DNA of 31,838 bases. Source: Cytidiella melzeri. Lineage: Eukaryota; Basidiomycota; Agaricomycetes; Polyporales; Irpicaceae. Position 1 is the stretch's first letter, and every line of letters begins with the position of its first letter. Position numbers and translations under genes: made by a program. The stretch spans positions 1 through 31,838 of the forward strand of contig JABYQR010000460.1 in NCBI GenBank assembly GCA_022592445.1, given 5' to 3'. This document shows, in pieces, positions 19,805 to 30,800 of this stretch. A model generated the notes under the pieces. The model had not been told where the DNA came from. It saw nothing but the letters and a program-made list of their open reading frames with translations, and searched no databases.

Positions 19805-22800
19805 TTACATCATGTCGTCGATATCGTCCGCTACCGCGTCGCTCTTGGCAATCATCTCCATAGTGCTCTCCAGCTTCTGCGGATCATTCTGGATGAGCCC
19901 GGCCACTCTCGTGGGAGTGACCAGCAGTTGCTCCACCGCTAGGATCGCTTTGGCAAACTGCGCTGGCGTGAGCTTCGTCTGGATGGTCTCTGTCCTTGCC
20001 ACCAAACCGCCCAAGAACAGCGAGATATCCAGGGACGTGTTCTGCAGTTGCATGTTCTTGTCGCGCAAAGTGATGGCGAGGCGCATTGTCCCTTGCAATT
20101 GTCCCTTGTACGAATCGAGAGACGACTGAAGGTAGGAGAACCGATTCAGTTCCGATCTGATGTTACTGAGCGTCGACTCAGCAGCTTGCATGTCGTATTG
20201 AGCTTGCTGCAGGTTACGCTGGCAAGATTGGATGAGCCTGTCGGCGTATCGGACCGCCTCGTCAAGGCCGCCCCAGTCTCCGATACGTCCAAGGCCAAAG
20301 GTGAAAATGTCCCTGATAGTCTGAAAGTGCATTTGAGCTTATTCCTGGGATGAGGGGCCGGAGAAATTCAACATACTCTGGCCGTTTGCGCATCTCGGCG
20401 TTTTCGCTCTGCCTCACGCTTCGTCTCTTCCGCACGTCGTTGTGACTGCTCAGCAGTTTGCTTCTTCTCCCTGTCAGACACGTGAGCACGCGCTTCGTCA
20501 ATTCCAGATTCGGAATCAAGACGCACCTCATCGTCTCCGCCCTCACCTCTGCGCCTTTCCTTAGGCCGTCGGCGACTTCCTGCAGATTATTGATCCTCGT
20601 CATTCTGGTCTCTGATTCACCCAACTGCGCGGTCAATTCCACGTTCAGCTGCAAAGACTGGTCAAATACTGTCAAACATTGACGCAATAAAGATGTCTCA
20701 CATCTCCCGCACGCTTCGTCATTTTTGTCGATTCATCATAGAGGGCTTTGAACCGGGCTGCGACAACCACAGCTTGACCCTTGCACAACTTCACCAGTCT
20801 AGTGACTTCAGCGTACTGAGCGACCACAGCCTTGTGGGTCTCATTGTAAAGGTCCTCGATAGACCCGCAGAGTACACCTACACCTTTGATGGCATGTTCC
20901 GCCGGAGTTCGTAGACCAACCTCGATATCTCTCTGCAGCTGATCGGTCTGAGAGCGCAGCTGGCTGCAGCGCATGGCGGCCAGCTCGATTTCTTTGCGGA
21001 TACGCTCGCCTTCAGCGATGCAGGACTGTAGGCTCGTAGGATTTGCGGAACTGTAACGCTCAGACCAGAAAGGCTGAATAACCATGAGACGCGGTCTCAC
21101 GAATGATAATAGAATCTCATACCATCAAACCACTCATGTACTGAGTCGTCGAACCCATGAATCCAGCCAAAGCACGTCCGTCAAGTTCCCAGCTGAAGAT
21201 TGAACCTGATCTTGAACCGTACCATGGGCTCTCACGACCTAAGAATTAAGTTAATAGAAGTACACGCAACGGTTCAGTGGACTCACCTTTCGAGGTTATG
21301 AACTGCAGCCCCAGGATCCAGTTTCCATCGGCCGCGACACGGATGTGCGTAAAGTCCTCGTTAGTACTCAAGCCGAATGTATGGTATGAGCCTCCTTGCC
21401 CTCCGTGCCAGCTAGTAGATGTCCCGTCGGTGAAGTCCAGTGCAAGACCGTCGATGCGAGCTCCAGACCTAATTCGCAGTTGTCGGATGACTTTGTGGTC
21501 GGCGTTCGAGGAATTATCTACAGCCAGAAACATAATTAGTGCTGTGCCGTGGGTGCCACATAAATGTAGGTAGGCTGACCGGTAAACGACGTCCCCGTCC
21601 ATGAGCCAAAGAACCTTCCGGTGGCTTGCAGGAAAGCTATCGGTGTTTCTTTCAGCCATCCAAAACCTGCCGAGTTCACTTTTTGCCACAGGACCTAGTT
21701 TACCATGAGCATGAGGGGGTCCCAAGACGCAAATGGAGGGTTCTGAGCTACCTGATCTTGACCGGCCCACATAACGCTGATATGAGGGGCACCTCCGGGC
21801 TCGCGCATGTATGCGATAATGTCCGAGTTTGGCAACGCAGCATAGCGGAATTCGCCTCTATGGATCACTCGATTAGCCGGCGAAATTGACAACATCAGAA
21901 CGATAACTGACATGAACCAATTCCCCATTGCGCCGTGGCACCATTCGATGATGTTGCAATCCTCTTCCTGAAAGTACACCCTGGGAGAAAAAGGTAAGCG
22001 TACATATGAGGTGTGTATTCGTCACTTGCCTTATTTCAACACCACCATTTGCCAGCCAGCTTACGGCGCTGATATCGCCAATGGGAATATTGCAATAATG
22101 GCTCCAACCGCCTCTGGACCTATGAACAGCATTAGGTCAGTACACAGTTTCCAACGTTTCTGCAGCCCACAGTGTACTCACCACTGGGTACCGTGCCGGC
22201 GGCCGCCGCAGTACTCACGGACAACATTGTATTCGTCCTGGAAATAAATGCGTATCTCGTTGCAATCTGAAGCGGGTTAAACTCTGTGCATGCAGCATTT
22301 TTGTCAGTAAACTCACCTTCCCAGGACGTGGCACCAAGCCCAGTACACTTTGCAGCCTTACAAATGCGGACAGGAGAGGACCAGCTGAACCATGTAGCGG
22401 AACTGGCATGGAAGGTGAGTTGCAGAATTTGAGGCGATGTGATAGAGACTCACCGAGTGCAGATATAGCCATCGCTATCCTGGTAGAATATATAGACATA
22501 GGTTGCATTTGACGAGAAGACCGCTGCAATGTTTGTGCCAAGCATGCAGTTCGGCTGAACAAAGGAAGTCTCTTCCCAATAGTTCAAATGTCTCCTCTCG
22601 CGAAGACAGCCGTCCTGAGTCTGATAGAACACTGATTGGCTCCACCCGGCCCACTTCAAGCGTATGTCAAACCCCTGAGATTCTGAGAGCAAACGGAATG
22701 TGGCTCACCGCAATTGCACATAGAGTACTGTCAGGGCTGCAGTTGAACCGCAGTTCTCCTGTCATGTACGTGAGAGAAGGATTGAAGCGCATAGTGCAAT

Positions 22801-23105
22801 GGACGTACCTGGAAACCAGCCGTCGCCGTGGTCGATGATGCCTAAAAAGCGAGGCACTGGTTCACAGTAATACTTGGGCGGGGGTAGGGGTAATACTTAC
22901 TTCGGTCATAGTCGCGCCGAGCCTGTTGCAGGCGCCATTCCGTGGTGTCATTGCAACCTTCGCGTACATCGCCGTCTTTTGTCTTTGTATACACGCGAAT
23001 TCCGCTGCTGCACACTGCGGCAGTCAGTGTGGTGCTTCTCTGCGCGATACACATGAGTATTGTTTGTAAGAGCGGGTGTTTGTGGCTTACGAGATAGAGT
23101 GGCAT
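19805..23105 (-). CDS. Multidomain lectin: AAL/FleA-like beta-propeller + jacalin-like domain + helical C-terminus
   Basis: Seventeen exons on the minus strand: 23105-23091, 23039-22901, 22841-22809, 22758-22709, 22674-22454, 22402-22317, 22266-22182, 22119-22030, 21980-21912, 21857-21752, 21694-21580, 21517-21287, 21238-21123, 21073-20702, 20648-20527, 20470-20377, 20320-19805; 2460 nt, 819 residues. Residues 1 to about 335 carry repeated blades of fungal fucose-lectin type ('IRVYTKTKDGDVREGC', 'IRIYFQDEYNVVREYC', 'RVYFQEEDCNIIEWC', 'HISVMWAGQDQ'). About 345-452 look like a jacalin-type lectin fold ('IRSGARIDGLALDF', 'WHGGQGG', 'SRSGSIFSWELDGRALAGF'). About 453-819 are heptad-rich helices, with Arg/Glu-rich coiled coil near 616-648. 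There is no signal peptide, as usual for cytosolic defence lectins of mushrooms. The fourth intron is 34 nt (or 46 nt by another pair, giving 815 residues). The eighth intron is GC-AG. The first (51 nt) is stop-free. Confidence 0.82.
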
Positions 23106-23287
23106 GGTGAGCTGTGGCGAGACGGTAGGAAGGCGAGCATGGCTGAGCTACTTATACTGCAGCGCGGGTATGTCATGGCTTGATGCAAGCTATGAATGTT
23201 ACATTCCGCGGGGAGTTGAAGTTGTGCGTGGCCAAACTATACCATAACAGCCGTAGTGCACCTGACGAATCACCTGAAGCTTCCAAC

Positions 23288-23303
23288 ATTCCATGCATGG
23301 AAT
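23288..23303. repeat. Perfect 16-bp palindrome in the divergent promoter
   Basis: ATTCCATGCATGGAAT is identical on both strands, about 183 bp upstream of the lectin start. It may be an operator-like dimer site, but no known factor is assigned. Confidence 0.8.
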
Positions 23304-23960
23304 CGGACCTCGGTCATTTGTCATGTTAGTACAGCAGGAGAACAACATAGGGCTGATGCATGGAAGATCTCTTGTTTGTTTTCTACCAGTGTTGAACTTA
23401 CGGAAAGGGTCCAAACGGCATCGAGAAGAGTTCTCGTAAGGAATGGAAATCCCGTACATAGGCGTAAGTTGAACTTTGAACCCCGCTCGCAATAATCCAG
23501 ATTGAGAAGTTCGAGTTCAACGTTCATCGTTCAACATTCACAGGTGTCTCTTTCACCATGGTCGTTTGCTCTACCATCGAGTCATTACTGCACTGAGCGA
23601 GAGCTATCGAGTAGCCGACTAGTAGCGCGAGCGTTGGACAGCGCTTTCCATTTTATCAGATTCTTACACTGGCTGCAAATGCGCCGTGCATCGCTTCAAT
23701 ACCAATGACCACCTTTCCGGAAATCACGATGCACAATCGAGGAATGGAATGGAAGGTGGCCATGGCTGCATGTCTTTCCACACACACGGCAAGCCCAACT
23801 AGTTTCAGTAGTCATTCTCCTGTCCTTGAACTCTGACATCGCCTCGCAATACCGTTTAGGTCTAATCGCTGATCAATGAGCTCAAGCCATGTCTTTTTAC
23901 AGTTGTGCTAAGCTCCCGCCAGAATACGTGACTGCAAGCAGCAAATCCTGGCGGTTCCAC

Positions 23961-23968
23961 TATATATA
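23961..23968 (+). promoter_or_regulatory. TATA box of the helical-protein gene
   Basis: TATATATA followed by CCCC, 78-85 bp before the ATG at 24046. Confidence 0.6.
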
Positions 23969-24045
23969 CCCCGAACGACACGAAGGATAGTCCATCGCAA
24001 TTCGTCTTCACTGCAACATCTTCCAACACCAGCTTCATCGCACCA

Positions 24046-27000
24046 ATGTCTGACCTCAACGCTACCCGCACCGCTATCGCTCATGTCAACACTGGCAAGA
24101 ACACCAATGAAGACAGCTGGATGACGCGAGTCAATGTCTCCCTCTTCTTTCGCCACGAAACTCATGGTTTTCTTCACCAGCATGTGGTGCAATACGAACT
24201 GGGGTGATCTCCTCCAACCCGCCCCGCTGTCGATTGCTCTCCTCGGCTCGATCCTGGTCATTTCTTCCAGTACCGACGACTTCTGTTTGTACACCTCTCT
24301 GCTAAGTTGTATCATGCAATCCGACTCATCTCTCTGGACATATACAGCCCTTGTCAACACTGACGACCCTGTTCCGTACCAGTGGCAGTATGCCACACAC
24401 CCCGGCTCGTTCAAGGCATGTTTGATGCAAATGGTACGTGGGCTGTGTAGCCTTCCGCAAATTGTGATCATGACACACTATCGTCCGTCGTAGGTCAACG
24501 AAGGTTACACCGCATTCGGTACTGCGCACAAATCTATGACTCGCATTCAGAACGCGTCATCCCAACTACCTGATGTCATAAAGACGGCAGTACTCACTAT
24601 TATCAAAGGTAGTCCCAATGAGGTGCGCCCGTCTACTATTCACGACCTGCTCATCACTCACAAGCTCCCGGTACACAGATCAAGCTGTATCTTCCCGACC
24701 AGATTGAATCTGCGCTACAACTTGCCAACATCTGCGCGTATGTCTCTCATACATCAATCCAAACTCCGTGGCATGTGACTTACAGAAGACATTTGTGTCA
24801 GGTCTGCCGCGAAGGAGTCCGAGGATGCCTTCCACGGCATCCAGAATTTGGCAGGTGAACTGGTCGTGGCGTGTACGAACCAGGTGCGCCCGCGTGTGAC
24901 TTACCGTGATATACACGCAGCGCAAGGCTGCGGTGCTGATGACATGTTCAGGTGGGAACTTCCGAGCAGAAGCTCCAGGCCAATCAGACACAACTCGCGA
25001 TTCTCGCAGAACGGAAAAAGTCCGAAGAGGAACGCGTGAAGGTTGCCAAAGAGACTAACGATCGTATGCGCAAGGTATGTTCCAAGTATACCAACAGCTA
25101 ACACGGTAATGACCAAAATCAATAGTCGTTCGACAGCGCTGAAGAAGACTTCCACACTGCTGTGAAGAACGTTCCCAGTGGGCAAGTTCTTTTCGCCGCT
25201 AATGGATCTGGAGTTGGATACTCATCTGTCGTATATTGATTAGCTGGGATCTCGTCGGTATGCAAGCCGTAGAGAGCCTCACTCAACTCGCGGTGTCGGC
25301 CGGTAATGCACTCATCAGTTCAGCAACACTCAAGCAGCAAGCAGCCATGGCCGGAATTGGAATGCTCCAAAAAGCGACAGGTACTGACAGTAAGGATGGA
25401 AACACAACTCAACCTGGGCAAACTGGCACTGCTGCTCCGACGCCCGTGCAGAACACACAGCCGACTGCGACAAATTTATTGGACCCAGCTATCCTCGAAG
25501 TCAACAAGGTGCTGCAACTGGCCAACGCCCTTCAACTACTCGTCTCTGGCGGCCCTAATGGAGGTCCCGACTGGGACAAGATTCGCGGCAGTGTACGTGT
25601 AACGACCGCTTGTAAATTAGTACAGTTTCTAACATTGTCGCTTCTCAGGGTACCGATGGCTCACAATCCGGCGGGCTGTACGTAGAGCTCAGCTTGACTA
25701 CCATCCATGAACGACTCGATCCTTCGAAGCCGATTTCTGCCCAGCTCCTTCCTATTATGGAGTCTGCGGTGGCGATCGCTAAAGGAATCGTGGCAGTCTC
25801 GAAGTCTTCTCAGAGCACAGATGACAACGCTCTCGACAAGTACAAGCCTCAGATCACAACGCTCATTTCGAACGCGCAGCAGCTCGTCACCAAAGCGAAT
25901 CTCATCCTCCAGCAGCCTGGAACTGTTGGCTCCGGGCCTGCTACCCCCCCTACTCCGGCACAGAGTTCGAGCAGCGCAGCGGTATGGTCCTCAAATACTT
26001 CTTCTTCTTCATCAAACTTACATGCATAAATTGTTTCGACAGAAACTAGCCGTCGACAACGCGAAATTCCAAGTTGACCAGACTCGAGCAAACCTCGAGG
26101 CATCTCGAGAGGCTTACAATTCAGCCACGTCAAAGTTACTGGAGCAGCAAGAGATGATCACTAAGACTATCGCTCAGCTTACCAGTCTCTCCTTGACCAA
26201 TGCCGGAATCAAGGCCATGCTGCCTGTGCTCAAGAAGGCCGTCGGCGCGTTCACTAGTTCGTCTTAACGTTGGTTTTGTCTGGGGCTTTACTGACCAATT
26301 GCTGTTACGTCCAGCTTTACAGGCGCAGTTTTCTCAGATCAGCCAATTCTTTGAGAGTGTCGCGTCATTGCTCTCGGATGTACTTAAGCCCTCTGTCGAG
26401 CGCTGGGCAAAGACCATGGAGAACACGGCCAAGCTTGGTGGTGTTAAAGTTGGAGGTAAGTTTGGACTTGAACAAGGCACATCGGTGTCCTCTCATAAAA
26501 TATGCAGACCTCGCCCGTCAACTCATCTACACGCAAATGATGGTGCCTCTCAAAGTCAGCATGCTCTCGGAGAAGATCGCGACTGTTTACCTCGAGGTAT
26601 CAAACAACTACATTCTGCCTGCTCAGAGGTACGTGGTTAAGGCACTGGTCTGGCATTATAAAATTGACACTTTGTGTTGTGTATAGGAGCATCGGTAGTA
26701 TGCTGGAGTTCACCGACGATACGAGCGAGGCCGGACGAGCCAAGCTGAAAGGTGATTTTGCATACATCGTGTGAGCTCCTGCTATCTCATTTGACACATT
26801 TGCAACAGCTTCTCTGGAAAAGAAACAGAAGGATCTGCAGAAGCAATCTAACTCGGCCAGCCAGCAAATCTCAGCACTTGTTGCAGCTGACCAGAAAGTA
26901 TATATTTTCTGCTGTTACATGCCGGCTTTAATTCTCATTGACGACCCGCAATTTATCTAGAAATTCGTGGGGGCCATTGATCAGCGCCTCGGCCGCATCA

Positions 27001-27210
27001 AGACGGCTTTGCAGAATGTTCTCCCATCTGTTGCTGAGCCTGGTAAGCAACGGTTCAGCCATGCATGCCATGCATAAATCTCATAACAAATCCGTTTTAG
27101 TGCCCAAGCAAATTCAAGATGTCACGAACGACCACGTCGATCAGTACACTGAGAAGCGAGACACGGCAGAGAAGGAGAATCCGATGTTCAACGACGATGA
27201 ATTGATGTAA
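24046..27210 (+). CDS. Large all-helical coiled-coil protein, divergent partner of the lectin
   Basis: Seventeen exons: 24046-24203, 24271-24284, 24348-24433, 24494-24622, 24679-24737, 24802-24883, 24952-25074, 25126-25181, 25244-25592, 25649-25981, 26043-26256, 26315-26455, 26508-26628, 26687-26751, 26809-26897, 26961-27042, 27101-27210; 2211 nt, 736 residues. If 24285-24347 (63 nt, no stop) is retained, it is 757. I do not recognise a family. Helices with heptads cover about 90-230 ('LQAQQTQLAILAERKK'); an apolar, Ala/Ser/Gly-containing stretch follows near 236-280 ('WDLVGMQAVESLTQLAVSAG'), then a Thr/Pro/Gln-rich linker, more helices (about 464-700) and an acidic tail. There is no signal peptide. 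A coiled coil interrupted by an apolar hairpin-like segment recalls alpha-helical membrane-inserting proteins, but that is inference. The eighth intron is GC-AG (GCAAGT). The N-terminal three exons are the least certain. Confidence 0.75.
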
Positions 27211-27329
27211 AGACAGGATACTGGGGATAACACAAGCATGTATCAGCTTTTCGAATGTGCAATGCATGGTTTTGATGTCACTGACAATCGGGACTAACAA
27301 AGTGGAATATGTGTGCGAGGGGTAGAGGC

Positions 27330-27852
27330 TGTTAAGCTTCGAAGATGAGTCTTATTATTCTTGCTGCTTCAGCAGCTCTGCTTATATACATGTCTGTATC
27401 TACTTATGTAAGCGACTACTATACATGTCTACTTCAGCTATTCTACTGTACTACTAAGTGCATGACTCACGCATGACTCATGCTATGAGTGCATGACTCA
27501 TGCATGACTCATTGTATGACTAGGTTCAGCACTTGTACCAGAGGCGTACATAACGAGTAAATGACTCATGCTAGTACTTGTCCTCAGATGTATGCTTTAG
27601 GCATCCACTGGAGTCATATGTGCTTTCCATGTCATTTCCTATGCTACTAGAACACAGGCGTACATATATGACTAGTACTACTACAACCCATATCTGTACG
27701 TCTCAGCTAATGTGATGGTTACTACTAGAGTTTCCATATACGGCTGCATAATTCCCATACTAAGACTGTGGGAATTCTGCTACCTAAAGCGTCCTTGTAA
27801 TAAGGCGTGGGAAACTACATATCATATTATATTATATTATATAGTTTTAACA
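27330..27852 (-). repeat. 3' LTR of the right copia element (523 bp)
   Basis: On the coding strand it begins TGTTAAAACTATATAATA right after the polypurine tract and ends GAAGCTTAACA, giving perfect terminal inverted repeats TGTTAA/TTAACA. The inner edge is certain; the outer edge rests on the matching inverted repeat. It contains an AT-rich run near 27815-27845 and five TGACTCA motifs listed separately. Confidence 0.82.
27463..27568. promoter_or_regulatory. Cluster of five TGACTCA (Gcn4/AP-1-type) sites in the LTR
   Basis: Exact TGACTCA at 27463-27469, 27474-27480, 27494-27500, 27505-27511 and 27562-27568, four of them within 49 bp inside a repeated GCATGACTCA context. TGACTCA is the consensus of Gcn4/Cpc1 and AP-1 bZIP factors. 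Yeast Ty1 is known to respond to Gcn4 through such sites. Confidence 0.8.
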
Positions 27853-27861
27853 CTCCCACTT
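27853..27861 (-). other. Polypurine tract
   Basis: AAGTGGGAG on the coding strand abuts the LTR start TGTTAA. It is the usual copia plus-strand priming site and fixes the inner LTR edge. Confidence 0.88.
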
Positions 27862-27871
27862 AACCGTTACA

Positions 27872-30800
27872 TTAGTGAGTGTTTAGATCAATTAGACCTA
27901 ATCTCCCACTGAAGTATGATTGCTTCTGAAATGCCAATGACTTTGTCATGATATCAGCAATCTGTTCTTCAGTTGGAACAGCATATAGTTCGGCATTCTT
28001 ATTTTCGACAAACTCTCTAACATAATGATATCGAATGTCAATATGCTTTGAGCGTGACTCTATCTTTGGATTCTTGGTGAAATAAATAGCACCATGATTA
28101 TCACAGCATAGAATGGTAGGCTCTTGCTGTTTTAAATCCAATTCTTTGAGCACGGTGCGCAACCAATAACATTGCTTGGAAGTTTCGCACAAGGCCATGT
28201 ATTCTGATTCCATTGATGATAGAGCAACGGTTTTCTGCTTTTTAGAAGTCCAGGAAATTGCTCCTTCAGCCAAAAGAAATACATATCCTGTTGTCGAATG
28301 TCAGTCGTCTTTATTCTCAGCCCAGTCTGCATCCGAATAACCAATAATACCAGCATTACTTGATCCATTATACTTGATCGCATAGGACTGCGTTCCAAGC
28401 AAATATCTCAGTATATATTTAGCTGATTTATAATGGTGGTCAGTTGGATTTGACATGTACTGTGAAAGACGTATGACTGCATATGAAATGTCTGGTCTAG
28501 TACCAATCATAACATATATAAGCGTGCCAATCAACGCTTGATACTGTCTCAGTAAACCAGAATCTGCTTTATAGTCAGAATCTGCCTTCTGTAGTACAGC
28601 ACCTGAAGGTAATGGTGTCCAAGCAGGATTAGCATTTGCCATATTAAATCGTTTTAAAGCCTCTTGAATATACGACTCTTGGTCAAGTAGAATCGTTTTA
28701 GCTTTACGATCTCTCTGCACACGCATGCCTAGAATAAGCTTAGCTTCTCCTAAGTCACGCATCTCATAGCGATCCATAAGATTTTTCTTAAGTGCAGACA
28801 TAGCAAGTTTACTATTTCCTATCGGAAATATATCGTCAACATATAGAATGAGAATTAAATTCCCCCCTTGTTGCCGATACACGTAAACACCAGCATCTGA
28901 ATGAATCCGGTCAAAGCCTAATTCTATCAGAGTGTTATGAATTTTGATATTCCATGTTCGTGAAGCTTGTTTAAGTCCATAAATGGCTTTCTTAAGCAAA
29001 CAAACATGGTTCTCCGTTCCCTTCTCCACGAAACCTTCTGGTTGTTCCATATAGATTTCTTCATCCAGTTCGCCGTAAAGGAAAGCTGTTTTCACATCCA
29101 ATGCCTCAATTTCCCAATCTTCGAGTGCAGCTATAGCTAGTAGCATGCGTATGGATTCAAAACGTGCGACTGGTGAGAAAGTTTCTTGATAATCAATTCC
29201 TTCAACTTGGGTGAATCCTTTTGCAACAAGACGCGCTTTATATCGACCATCAGACTTTATGGTGAAGACCCATTTGCATTTCACAATTTTGCGTGATGCG
29301 TCTGGTCGTCGTACAAGCGTCCAAGTTTTATTCTTCATTTGAGAATCAATTTCGTCTTGTGCAGCAGCAAACCATTGATCCCGATCATCTCTTTTCATTG
29401 CCTGCTTCCACGTCTGTGGATATTCATTGATTGAATAAGCAGTAATTGAATTAAGAGTCTCGTCATCTATTTCTGCAGAATCATCATCATCAGTTAAGCC
29501 TCCTGATAGAGTTTGATGTTCTGGACCCGGTTCAACGGAAGGTGATCTCGAGGGTTGACGTGATGATGTTCCTGATCGCAAAGGTATCCGTAATCTGGAT
29601 GGCCCTGCAACCGGAGATCTCGCGCGTGTTCTCGAGTTCCATTCAGCTCTCAAACGAAGCTCATTTTGTTCTTCCTTTTTGTCCTTAGCCACTTGCTTTT
29701 CTAAAGCTTTCTGCATATCCACCGGCCGCATGGAAAGTTTAGGATTTTTTCCAGCAGTTGAACGTTTGTTCTGGTTGATAGGTGGTGGCAAAGGTGGTTT
29801 AGGCTTAGGTCCTCGTTTGATTTGTGGTTGTGGTTCTTTGTCAAGAACCGGAGCTGAAGGGAATTGCTGCTGTTGTCGAGAAGGATGAGTAGGTGCTTGG
29901 TGCTCTGGATGATCATCATCTCCATCATCAGAATCTTGGTGACCTTGTTCATCATTCTCTTCAAAAGGTGAAAAATTATCGTGTGGAGGAACAGTGTTAT
30001 TATCACTGTTATCGCCGACTAAAGGTTGTGTGGAAGGAGTAATATCTTTACGATACGGGAAATGAGTCTCGTCAAATACTGCATCGCGAGCAATGACGAT
30101 TCGCTGTTTATCCCAGAACCGGTAACCCTTTACACCCGGTTCATATCCAACGAATATCATAGGAGTTGCTTTTGGTGACAACTTGTTCTGACGACTCTTG
30201 ATCGGTACATGGACGTATGCACGACATCCAAATACACGAAGCATTGAGATATCTGGTTTTATACCCAGAAAACTCTCTATAGGTGTCTGCCAGTTTAATC
30301 GTACATTGGTAGTCGGTTATTTAAATATACCGCTGCTTCGCAAGTAAGCTTCCAGAAACCATTTGATAACCCAGCTTGCTGACGCAATGCTTCGGCTTTA
30401 TATTTTATGGTCTGTTGCCATTGCTCAGCTCTACCATTTTGTTGTGGAGTATACGGAACAGACATTTGTAATTCTATTCCGTGTTCCTTCAGATAATCCT
30501 TGAACTCATTATTAATGAACTCTGTTCCACCATCGCATCTGAACTTCTTCATCTTCTTTCCTGTTTGGTTTTCGGCCCATGACTTGTATTCTTTGAATCT
30601 TGTGAACGCTTCATCTTTGTGCTTGAGATAATAGAGCATCCCATGACTAGAAGCATCATCAAGACAAGTCATACCGTATTTGTAACCATCAATAGAAGTT
30701 GTAGAATATTCAATGAGATCGGAATGAGTTAATTCAAGGACTTCTGTAGCTCTCGACATAGATGGTGGAAATGGTTGTCTCTTTCCTTTTCCAACTTGAC

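Larger units (their letters stand above)
23106..24045. promoter_or_regulatory. Shared divergent promoter region of the lectin / helical-protein pair
   Basis: 940 bp between two start codons pointing away from each other. TATA elements sit near both ends: 23151-23156 (TATAAG on the minus strand, about 46 bp before the lectin ATG) and 23961-23968 (TATATATA on the plus strand, about 80 bp before the other ATG). A perfect 16-bp palindrome lies at 23288-23303. Open frames inside are short and unrecognised. Confidence 0.65.

Noticed and set aside
22183..22250. GTGAGT at about 22219 as a splice donor in the lectin gene
   Set aside because: Using it gives no in-phase acceptor; reading through yields a blade matching the others ('VVREYC'), with the true donor at 22181.
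29679..30006. Additional open frames on both strands within the copia pol region
   Set aside because: Shadows of the Pol frame in the low-complexity linker between integrase and reverse transcriptase.
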